Origin: Aquimarina sp. AU58
Lineage (GTDB): Bacteria; Bacteroidota; Bacteroidia; Flavobacteriales; Flavobacteriaceae
Length of the DNA: 64,000 nt
Assembly (NCBI RefSeq): GCF_900312745.1
Contig: NZ_OMPD01000009.1
Span: 186,001 to 250,000 of the forward strand
Direction of reading: 5' to 3'
Of the stretch, positions 8,786-16,967 are shown in pieces. The position numbers and the translations under genes are program-made. Position 1 is the stretch's first letter. Each line of letters starts with the position of its first letter. A model generated the notes under the pieces. The model saw only the letters and a program-made list of their open reading frames with translations, was not told where the DNA came from and did not search any database.

Positions 8786-9019
8786 ATGGATTTTGAAAAC
8801 AGTGAAAAAGACTATGTAAAAAAGATTAATGCACAAAGTCAGGAAATGATCAAGGGTTTTCAAGATCATCTAGCAGAGGTGAAAGAAGTTCATCCAGAAG
8901 TAAATGACAGGATGATTTTTGAAGGTTGGGCAATTCAAAAAATAGCAAGTTTACAAGTCATCATAAAAGAATTAGCAGAAGACAATCAACGATTGAGAAA
9001 TTTTAGTAATTTGAATTAA
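8786..9019 (+). CDS. Small acidic/helical hypothetical protein (77 aa)
   Basis: The ATG at 8786 follows an A-rich leader without a Shine-Dalgarno sequence. The product is fully helical in character, with a C-terminal coiled-coil stretch (SLQVIIKELAEDNQRLRNF). It is followed after 23 bases by a truncated ATPase start on the same strand, so it was probably the first gene of a two-gene transcript whose second gene has been lost. No family is recognised; a partner subunit or regulator of that ATPase is a reasonable guess only. Confidence 0.55.
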   Translation: MDFENSEKDYVKKINAQSQEMIKGFQDHLAEVKEVHPEVNDRMIFEGWAIQKIASLQVIIKELAEDNQRLRNFSNLN

Positions 9020-9042
9020 TACAAAAACTTTAATTTGGTCTT

Positions 9043-9177
9043 ATGTCATATTTAGCATCTGTACATATAAAAACGGATAGAGAGCATCCTTACCCTTATA
9101 ATGTTCCGGCAATCAAGTTTGCCAAAAACATTGATGTGTCTAATAACATCACTTTTGTTATAAAAACTACTAAGTAG
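9043..9177 (+). pseudogene. Truncated AAA/SMC-like ATPase, N-terminal stump only
   Basis: The 44-codon frame reads MSYLASVHIKTDREHPYPYN, then VPAIKFAKNIDVSNNITF, then a short unrelated tail and stop. The first ~40 residues match the conserved start of predicted ABC/SMC-like AAA ATPases, where 'NITFFVGENGTGKS' normally follows with the Walker A motif. Here the match stops exactly before Walker A. The rest of the ATPase is not found elsewhere in the window. The break at about 9160 is therefore a deletion or replacement junction, possibly made when the defence operon arrived. The family call is from memory of the motif. Confidence 0.6.
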
Positions 9178-9197
9178 TTTTTCATTTATAATACTTA

Positions 9198-9235
9198 TTG
9201 AATATCCGTAATTATTAGTAATTACGGATATTCAA
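9198..9235. terminator. Bidirectional terminator between convergent units
   Basis: Perfect 17-base arms (9198-9214 and 9219-9235, TTGAATATCCGTAATTA and its complement) enclose a TTAG loop. The + strand continues with TTTTAGTTTTT. It lies between the stump at 9177 and the PP2C stop at 9280, so it would end both the + transcript and the minus-strand defence operon. Confidence 0.75.
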
Positions 9236-9279
9236 TTTTAGTTTTTATTTGATTTTAATGATAATAATAATTCCTACTA

Positions 9280-9984
9280 CTAAGAATTTACTATTATCAA
9301 ACTAGCATTATCAATAGCTTCAGTTTCTAGTCTCCTATTTATCACTTCAATTGCAGAGTCTTGAGAATCTGCACTATTAATTAAGTATTGAATAGTTTGA
9401 CTATTGACTATATTATGAACACCATCAGAGCATATAATTAATTGATCTAAACTATTATTAATGTTCAATTCATGATAAGAAATACCAGATTTTTTAATAT
9501 CCCCTTGAATCGAACGTGTTACAATATGAGAATACTTAGACACTCTATTGCTTGCATCTGAAATGGTGCTATCAGAAAACTCATTTATCAAGTTATGCGA
9601 TTTACTTTCAAAAACTAATTTGTTATCAGAATAGTGAAGAATCTTAACATCACCAACCCAAAAGCATTTAGCTATATTTCTTGAAAGCACTATACCACCC
9701 AAAGTGGCTCCTAATTTAGAATGATTTTGATCCTGAAACTGACGAATAGCAAGGTTTGCTTTATTAATAGCTTTTTGAATAGTTTCCTTATTTATCTCAT
9801 CTATATTTGATAAAAAAGTTAATATACTTTCAGTCGCTATCTGCGCCGCTATTTCACCATTATCATAACCTCCCATACCATCCGCAACAAGATATAAATA
9901 CGTGTCAGGATTTATGTTCTTTGTTAAGACAACATCTTGATTGACTTTCCTTTTTCCTTTATGTGTTAATGTAGTTGACTTCAT
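9280..9984 (-). CDS. PP2C-family Ser/Thr protein phosphatase
   Basis: A 234-residue metal-dependent phosphatase of the PPM/PP2C family. Diagnostic motifs are present in order: VNQD (residue ~17), VADGMGG (33-39), GATLGG, FWVGD, CSDGVHN (~185) and the terminal IDNASLIIV, so the metal-binding Asp residues are intact. It is the last gene of the defence operon and its ATG overlaps the stop of the HerA-like gene by one base (TAATG), which implies coupled translation. Its expected substrate is the phosphoprotein made by the kinase two genes upstream or that kinase itself. The closest well-known precedent is the kinase-PP2C pairing of TerY-P systems. Confidence 0.9.
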   Translation of the reverse strand: MKSTTLTHKGKRKVNQDVVLTKNINPDTYLYLVADGMGGYDNGEIAAQIATESILTFLSNIDEINKETIQKAINKANLAIRQFQDQNHSKLGATLGGIVLSRNIAKCFWVGDVKILHYSDNKLVFESKSHNLINEFSDSTISDASNRVSKYSHIVTRSIQGDIKKSGISYHELNINNSLDQLIICSDGVHNIVNSQTIQYLINSADSQDSAIEVINRRLETEAIDNASLIIVNS

Positions 9985-12900
9985 TAATTACTTGTAGCCT
10001 GTATAGTGCCACCTCCGTGTTTCGTTACTCTTGGTCTTGTAGAAACCTTAACTGGTTTAGCTGATATACTTTTTTCAGTTGCTTTGGTAGCCCATAAAAA
10101 TCCTTCTCCTGGCATCAAAGCACTCATATCTGCTGGAGTTAAGGATGAAAACTGTGTTATTGACTTTTGAATATGCTTTAACCATTGTGGACTATTAAAT
10201 TTGTGAAGTAATACAACAGAACTCAGTTCTATAATTTCATTAGGTAAACTTGGAGGGTCTTGGCTTGCAATCATTATACTAACTCCTTTATGTCTCATCT
10301 CTCTTATAGCCGTCACAATATTCCCAGTCAAGTCCTTATTGTCCATATACTTGTGAGCTTCATCAAAGACAATAAACTTGTTGAAGTGGTTGCCATTGAC
10401 ATTTTTTACTGCTGAGAAGATATTAAGCATTATTACAAACAATCCAAGTGCTTCGTCTTTGACAATAAATTCATCTCTTAAATCAACAATTATTAACCTT
10501 CCTGGCTTTAATACATCTCTCATCATAAATTGATCATCGACATATTCTCGTGCAAAACTTAGTTTCTGTCTTGCTAAGGCTTTTTGCGAATTACTAAGTA
10601 ATTCAGAATCTTCCACACTTTGTGATAAAGCATCAATTGTAATATTTGCTCTATGCTCTTTCATAATGGCCTTCAACTGTCTAATGTAAGTTGAATCATT
10701 ACCAATAGCTCCTAAAATGAACATCCAATCTTGAACATTCAGTTCTTGTGAATTAAAAGCAATTGGCAGAACCTCTATTGAAGGATATTCAGATTTACGC
10801 TGGTCTATTTTATCCTTTGGCGTTAATATAATTACGTCTTCTATATTGTCTGGTTCAGCACCATATCTCTCTTTTAATTTAGCTAGTTCATTTTCTTTAT
10901 CATTCGGTAGAATCATAGATGTGAATTCTGGCTCATAATCCATACTTTCACTATAATGAAAAATAACACCTGCTAATGGAGATGGTAATAGATTTATATC
11001 ATTAAATTGCTTTAATACCATTTCTGAAATTGTACCAATCGTGTAACTTTTTCCTCCACCTTGTACACCAAATAAACTAACCGTATTCGTTTCACTTAAA
11101 TCAATAGCAATTTTCTTTTGAGTAGTGCTTTCGCCTAAAATTCCGAATTGATCACTTGCAGATGTTTTACCAATTAAAATATCGTATTCTGGAACTTTGT
11201 GAGCAACATAGTCCACTTTAATCTGCTTATTATCTGATTTTTTTATATAAGGGTTAGACTCTACTGCCGTGTTGTTTTCTTCTTGGTCTACCTCAAATAT
11301 CTTTGATTCTTCATCTATTTTAATACTTTTTTTAGTTAATTGTATAGTTGAATCATCCGTAGTTTGAATTTCGTTTATCTCAAATTCATTTTCTAATTTA
11401 GATTTAAACTTTTGTAAAAATGGTTTCAATTCACTCTTGTTGCCAAATGCTTTATTTAAGTCTTTATCAAAATCATTCTCTTCCAGTCTCTTTGTATTCA
11501 AATCTGAATCAGGATCTAAAATATCGTCTATTAATTTCCCTCCGAATGTAAAGAAAACAGAATCATTATCCAATACTACTTTTTTATGTCTGTCATTAGC
11601 TGCAAAATCAAATATCAGACCTAATCTTTTAAACTTAAGAGAGAAGCCAAGATCAAGTGTTTGTAAAAAGGCGAGGTATTGGTTATAAGCAATTGATGAC
11701 AGATATTCGTACCTATTGGCTCTTTCCAAATAAAACATCAATAATGATCTTAATTCTTTGTTTTTTATCTCCCTATCAAGACGGTCAAAAGAATTATTAT
11801 ACTCTGGGTCAAAATGATTTCGTAAACCTTCAATAGTATTTTCAATTTGCTCCAACATCTTTAATCGTAATGCATCTTTTTCAGTTTCTCCAAGAGACTT
11901 TCTACATTTGATTTCTATAACAGCTATTGAAATTTCTTTTTTCGCAGGATTGATCGAGACTAGTAGATTGTCAGCGCGTGATTTACTACCTGTTGGTAGG
12001 TTCTCAAACAAATTTTGATGCAGGTCAATTGGAATTAAAAATGCATCTTTCAGCATCTCCTTCTTTTCTAAAACTCTCTTTGTGAAAGCTGATCCAATAA
12101 CCTCAAAAGCTTTGTTTTTAGTTGAATTCAATTGCAAGACAAGTGAGCTACTTACCGCTCTTAAATCCTCAAGTAATATTTTTACTTTACGCTCATCTTG
12201 CTCGTTGTGTATATCTAAGTTAAATTCTTCAAAATGTGGCCCTAATAAACCTAGAACTTCCGAAGTAGGACGTGTCGTGAGGAATGAGGATATTCCCAAA
12301 ATTTCTTCTCCTGGAACATAATCTAGTAAGAATGGAATTTCTCCATCTTTTGATGGCTGATCAAAGATTTGTGGACCAAGATTTTTATCAAAGGTTATAA
12401 CCCAGTCTGAATAGTCGTGAAGGTGTGTTAAAAGCACTTTATCCTTATCGTTTAATCTAAGCTGGGTAGATGGTATCGATGCTGTATATTTCGAAACTAA
12501 AGAGCTACTTACAAAACTTTGAATATTCTCAAATAACTTAATACCATTTGCGCCTGTAGTATCATATTTAATAGGTAGCTTGTTTCCTTGAATAAATCTG
12601 TTCCATTTAACCTGAGAGCCATTTTCATCAACTACTACAGTAGAATCAGTTATCAATCCATTTAAGTAAAAATTGTGTCCTTCTTCTGATGGTTTTGTTA
12701 ACTCTATAGTAATTGGAAATGGGCTAACAACAAAACTCAAATGAGAAGTAAAACTAGAAGGTTCTTTTAAATAATCCGAAATACTATTAATCGAAAATCT
12801 AAGTTTTGGAAATAATCTATTTTTTGATGGTTGTGAAAAAGCTTCTGCTTCCTCTGAAATATTCGATGCTGGGTTTATCAGGATTTTTAATGCTTCCCCG

Positions 12901-15419
12901 TGTTCTATAATTTTATCATCTCCCTTAAATATTCTAACCTCATAATTAATATTTTCAAACACACTTTCTTTTTCCAACTCAACAAACGCATTTGAAAAAA
13001 TTTCTGCGTCTCCGGCGTTAAAAAGGTTTACTATAAGTTTGTCAATATATGGATGTTGAGCTAAGTAGTTTTTAATGTGGCGCATTATCAACTTAAGACT
13101 GAGATCTGTTTCTACGTAGTTGTCTTTAGTAATATTAAAAAGAAGTCTAAGGTAATGCTGTAGTTGTCTCGAAATAGATGTCATCCCATTTTTAGACTCT
13201 TGTGATATAGTATTTAGATATAATCCCCAACCAAAAGATAATTCACCACTATAGTTGTATGCTTTTTTTGTAGACGGATCAATCAATACTAATTGATTAT
13301 TTTCGGGAGAAAGATTGCCTGTAAACAAGTCTTCCAAGTTCTGAGACCAAGAATCTTGATGCCCTGAAAACTCTTTAGTTTGCTTTTCCCAGCTTTCAAA
13401 AACCTCTATTAATTGAACTATCCAGGTTAATCTCAATGGATGCAAAGGAGAGACAAGTAAAGCTTCAACTTTATTACCATCAGGTAATTTACTTTTTACA
13501 GTAGAAACATCAATCATCTGAAGTTCCAAAAGAAATGCTTTAAGCTTTGTCTTTTCTTCTAATTCAATACCATCAGACTCAAGTTGCTTTTTGAGTTTAA
13601 ACGTCCACTTAGAATATGATTCAATATATTTTTTAATATCATCTTTTAAGGTAAAAATATTAGTAGATTCAAATATTCCATTTCCATCTTCATTGGAGTT
13701 TGCAATGCTTTCAAAAACTTCTCTTCTGAGCTTAAGTAGAGATTTTGGTGCTATCTCATTTATTTCACTTTTAACAAACTCAAGTGCCTCAAATCCGATA
13801 GCCAATTTGTTGCTCTTTAAGCGTGATTTTACATAACCAATACTATCTGCATTTTGCAAATATTTATTTTCTATTTGTCTTAACTTTGTTGAAATATTTA
13901 TCTGATAATTATGCTTGTCAGAATAATTGATGTGGAATGTCGAAGAATGTTTTTCCCTACCGTCATTGATCCAATTATTAGACGTATCAGGTGGCTCAGG
14001 AATTTCGCGGTCTTCTCCATTTTTCAAACCTTCGATACGGTATTTGAAAAATGCTTGTAAGACGTTGTTCAGCTTATCTTTCCTTTGATTTTCATCACGT
14101 TCTAATACATCCTCTATTACGTAATCAAAGTCTATAGAATCGCAAGTTAACTTATAAGGAAATGTACTTTTCTTAGCCTCAGGATTTTCGTTTAATGCTT
14201 GTTCCCAAGCTTTTTGAATTTTAGAATCACTGAATTTATCATCAGCATTTAGCATATTTCCGTGCTCATCTTCTGCTAAAACCTTAAGAAAGTACGAGCC
14301 TTCTTCAATTACATTTGAGTTAAGCTCTAAAGTCACATCTCTATATGGTCTATTGGAGTTGGAGTTCTTTACTTTTCTCAGAACAGATATTTCTTCACCA
14401 TTACTACCGTTAACCGCCATTAAAACAATACGAAAGTATTTTAAATCTTTAATGTCCTTTGGATTCCGATTAGTGCGAAATCTGACTTTAAGCTTTGTTG
14501 ACTTTCCATTCTGCGCAAATAGCACGTTGGTTCCATCTTCAACTTTTAAATCTTTAGATTTAATTTCGTCAGTAATTAGTTTAATATGAGTAAAGTCTAA
14601 CTGAGGAATAGGCCACTTACAAAAATTGAGATTTTCATAATTCTTATAGATACTCTCGCATATATCTTGTGAGTTTTTAGCATCTTTTTCTGTTTTAAGA
14701 AAGTCAACTATTTCCTTTTGTTTAGAATCATTTTCTAATCCTAGTTCTGCAATACGGTCATATAAAGGTTTATTAAATGCCGATAATAACTCAACACTTT
14801 CTCGATTAAAATTTAACCTAGATCTAATCTTTTCTGAATGTTCTAAAAGTATCGAATCAGGAATCAAAGAAAGATGATACAAATTATCTCCAATAGATTT
14901 TAAATCGTAGTTACTCTCTGAAACAGCAATTAAATATTCAATTATTTCAGAGTTTGTAGGATTAAGATATTTGATGATATCAACTGAAACTAACTCTTCC
15001 AAATCGTCAGGAATCTCATCTATTAAAGTGTCAACCAGCTTAGCTTCTATTCCTTCTAAAGATATTTCTTTAAAGGTTGCATTTCCGTAAGAATCTTCCG
15101 CAGCAGTGCGACTATTCGAGGGTATTAGAATTAGAAGAGGTTTATCTTGCTTATTTCTGAGCTCTATAAGTTTAGTTGCTGAAATGTATCGACTATCAAC
15201 AATATCATTTTCTGCAACTATAAAAAGATCTAAATGTTGATGCTTTTTGTTTATTTCCTCCCATAAGTACTCAAGTTCCGATTTGCCCATACCAGTAATT
15301 TTCATACAATGACCTGCGACTGCGCTTTCAAAGTCATCTTGATGTAGTTCAAGGATAAGAGTTGTTATTCTTCTGTAGTATGTATTTATGGTAATTGTAT
15401 CCATATATTTTTTAGTCAT
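9984..15419 (-). CDS. Giant HerA/FtsK-like ATPase of a MADS-like defence system (MAD8-like)
   Basis: An 1811-residue protein. The C-terminal ~400 residues are a HerA/FtsK-like motor: GVQGGGKSYT (Walker A, ~1450), VDLRDEF (~1635) and FIVFDEAHKYM (Walker B, ~1685), followed by VSIMIASQDPPSLP. Residues ~1148-1172 contain a PD-(D/E)XK nuclease-like pattern, RADNLLVSI then IAVIEIKCRKS. Residues 1-150 include a possible Rossmann-like fold (LDLFIVAENDIVDSR); the remaining middle is unrecognised. Size, position and motor domain match what I recall for MAD8 of methylation-associated defence systems. It overlaps the upstream gene by 8 bases. Probable role: DNA-translocating effector, possibly cutting through the embedded nuclease motif, which would replace the missing HsdR. 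The nuclease call is inference. Confidence 0.75.
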   Translation of the reverse strand: MTKKYMDTITINTYYRRITTLILELHQDDFESAVAGHCMKITGMGKSELEYLWEEINKKHQHLDLFIVAENDIVDSRYISATKLIELRNKQDKPLLILIPSNSRTAAEDSYGNATFKEISLEGIEAKLVDTLIDEIPDDLEELVSVDIIKYLNPTNSEIIEYLIAVSESNYDLKSIGDNLYHLSLIPDSILLEHSEKIRSRLNFNRESVELLSAFNKPLYDRIAELGLENDSKQKEIVDFLKTEKDAKNSQDICESIYKNYENLNFCKWPIPQLDFTHIKLITDEIKSKDLKVEDGTNVLFAQNGKSTKLKVRFRTNRNPKDIKDLKYFRIVLMAVNGSNGEEISVLRKVKNSNSNRPYRDVTLELNSNVIEEGSYFLKVLAEDEHGNMLNADDKFSDSKIQKAWEQALNENPEAKKSTFPYKLTCDSIDFDYVIEDVLERDENQRKDKLNNVLQAFFKYRIEGLKNGEDREIPEPPDTSNNWINDGREKHSSTFHINYSDKHNYQINISTKLRQIENKYLQNADSIGYVKSRLKSNKLAIGFEALEFVKSEINEIAPKSLLKLRREVFESIANSNEDGNGIFESTNIFTLKDDIKKYIESYSKWTFKLKKQLESDGIELEEKTKLKAFLLELQMIDVSTVKSKLPDGNKVEALLVSPLHPLRLTWIVQLIEVFESWEKQTKEFSGHQDSWSQNLEDLFTGNLSPENNQLVLIDPSTKKAYNYSGELSFGWGLYLNTISQESKNGMTSISRQLQHYLRLLFNITKDNYVETDLSLKLIMRHIKNYLAQHPYIDKLIVNLFNAGDAEIFSNAFVELEKESVFENINYEVRIFKGDDKIIEHGEALKILINPASNISEEAEAFSQPSKNRLFPKLRFSINSISDYLKEPSSFTSHLSFVVSPFPITIELTKPSEEGHNFYLNGLITDSTVVVDENGSQVKWNRFIQGNKLPIKYDTTGANGIKLFENIQSFVSSSLVSKYTASIPSTQLRLNDKDKVLLTHLHDYSDWVITFDKNLGPQIFDQPSKDGEIPFLLDYVPGEEILGISSFLTTRPTSEVLGLLGPHFEEFNLDIHNEQDERKVKILLEDLRAVSSSLVLQLNSTKNKAFEVIGSAFTKRVLEKKEMLKDAFLIPIDLHQNLFENLPTGSKSRADNLLVSINPAKKEISIAVIEIKCRKSLGETEKDALRLKMLEQIENTIEGLRNHFDPEYNNSFDRLDREIKNKELRSLLMFYLERANRYEYLSSIAYNQYLAFLQTLDLGFSLKFKRLGLIFDFAANDRHKKVVLDNDSVFFTFGGKLIDDILDPDSDLNTKRLEENDFDKDLNKAFGNKSELKPFLQKFKSKLENEFEINEIQTTDDSTIQLTKKSIKIDEESKIFEVDQEENNTAVESNPYIKKSDNKQIKVDYVAHKVPEYDILIGKTSASDQFGILGESTTQKKIAIDLSETNTVSLFGVQGGGKSYTIGTISEMVLKQFNDINLLPSPLAGVIFHYSESMDYEPEFTSMILPNDKENELAKLKERYGAEPDNIEDVIILTPKDKIDQRKSEYPSIEVLPIAFNSQELNVQDWMFILGAIGNDSTYIRQLKAIMKEHRANITIDALSQSVEDSELLSNSQKALARQKLSFAREYVDDQFMMRDVLKPGRLIIVDLRDEFIVKDEALGLFVIMLNIFSAVKNVNGNHFNKFIVFDEAHKYMDNKDLTGNIVTAIREMRHKGVSIMIASQDPPSLPNEIIELSSVVLLHKFNSPQWLKHIQKSITQFSSLTPADMSALMPGEGFLWATKATEKSISAKPVKVSTRPRVTKHGGGTIQATSN

Positions 15420-16965
15420 TTAATTCGTAACGAGGGCGTATTCTTTGCAGGATGTAAGCATCACTTAAATCATTGTAAAAACCAATCTGGCGTAATTTCA
15501 TCTTAAAGGCTTCAATATTTTCTTTGAAAGCTAGATGAGTATTAAGATCAACATTTTTAAAACGCTCTTCTTCAAGTCCGTTAATAATAAGACCATATCT
15601 TTCTCTGATATTTCCTACTAACTCCTCAATTGAGAGTGTCTTTGTTGTGAAATGATCATCCTCAACATCAAGTACCAATATTTGAACTAATGTTTCCAGT
15701 AGTCGTGTTCCGAGTACAAAGCGACGCGGATGCTTTTTACTGCGACCTTGGGACATAAAGCCTCGTTCTGTATTTTTTTGAGATAAATTATCAATTAACT
15801 GTACGTGATAGCGGTATTGGTAGATACCACGAGCTTTGACTATTAGTTCAATATATTTATCGAAATAAGTATCTTCATATTTAACCATATCTTTTATCAA
15901 TTCTCGATCATCATCTTCCAACGAATTGTACAAGTTGTCCCACTGAGTTTCAAAATATATTTCAAAGCCTTCGGGTTTTTCCGAAAGAGCCTTAAGCGCC
16001 TTATCTAGATTTGAAGAATCAGTTTTTTCTAGCTTAAGCCTTCTTAATGCAGCATTCACTCGAAAAGTTGCTTTTACGTATTCATGAACACTATTTGTCA
16101 GGTTTTCTGCATCTGCGCTAGCAAGCTTTGAAATTTTACTTTCATTATCATCCGTAGCATCTATTACAATACTCCAATTATCATTAACCTCAGTAGATCC
16201 ATTTTCAACCATCTCAGGTAATAAATAAACAAGTTTTTGGATATATAATGAAAGATGAAATGATGTTATAGTTTTTAAGTAGTCAACAACAACATTCCTT
16301 GGTATTTTTCGCTTATAAACTAATAATCGACGGACATCATCACAATAAAGTTTCGCCTGTTTTTCCAACAATGGCTTTATTTGATTCAAAGAATTGTTGG
16401 TGTCAAGAAAACCAGGTTTCACATTCTTTATTATATGTAATAAACCAAGACTATCAACATCTAAACCATCTTTAATATTTATTTTATTGGTAGTATTATC
16501 CCATCCTTCCATCAAGAAGTTTTTTAATTCTTCTTTGACTTTTGGATTAGCTCCTAGCATCAGATAAACTTGATCCGCAGTATTGTAATCTCTATTATGA
16601 GCCGCATTTCTAACACGATAGCTTTCAAGGTGAATAGGTCTGAGAGAAGATATCTTTTCTTTGTCTACATTTCCTCTAAAAACCATATTAACCAGGTTGC
16701 TACGCATCCATAATTCTGCTGCTTCCTTATTTTCACTAAAACCTTTCACTGAGCCGTCTTGTTCTAATTTGTTAAACACTCTTTGAAGGGTTTTAAGGTC
16801 TATAAAAGAATTACTTCTTGCCCTTTGTCTTGGTCTCATTCCATTATGCTTTAATAGCATAAATAGATTCACGAAAACATTATCAATTTTGACAGCTTTG
16901 GCATCACCAGCATAGATGAGTTCGTTTCTTAGGACACTTTCTTCTTTGTTTAATTTTATTGCCAT
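15412..16965 (-). CDS. Unrecognised 517-aa defence-operon protein (MAD7-like by position)
   Basis: A soluble, mainly helical 517-residue protein. The N-terminus (RNELIYAGDAKAVKID ... MRPRQRARSNSFIDLKTLQRV) reads like a winged-helix or adaptor region; the C-terminus ends in RIRPRYELND. No catalytic motif or membrane segment was found. It is placed between the kinase (2 bases away) and the HerA-like ATPase (8-base overlap), which strongly suggests a dedicated partner of the ATPase. In MADS operons a protein of unknown function (MAD7) occupies the equivalent place. A structural bridge between kinase and motor is a guess. Confidence 0.6.
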   Translation of the reverse strand: MAIKLNKEESVLRNELIYAGDAKAVKIDNVFVNLFMLLKHNGMRPRQRARSNSFIDLKTLQRVFNKLEQDGSVKGFSENKEAAELWMRSNLVNMVFRGNVDKEKISSLRPIHLESYRVRNAAHNRDYNTADQVYLMLGANPKVKEELKNFLMEGWDNTTNKINIKDGLDVDSLGLLHIIKNVKPGFLDTNNSLNQIKPLLEKQAKLYCDDVRRLLVYKRKIPRNVVVDYLKTITSFHLSLYIQKLVYLLPEMVENGSTEVNDNWSIVIDATDDNESKISKLASADAENLTNSVHEYVKATFRVNAALRRLKLEKTDSSNLDKALKALSEKPEGFEIYFETQWDNLYNSLEDDDRELIKDMVKYEDTYFDKYIELIVKARGIYQYRYHVQLIDNLSQKNTERGFMSQGRSKKHPRRFVLGTRLLETLVQILVLDVEDDHFTTKTLSIEELVGNIRERYGLIINGLEEERFKNVDLNTHLAFKENIEAFKMKLRQIGFYNDLSDAYILQRIRPRYELND

Positions 16966-16967
16966 AA

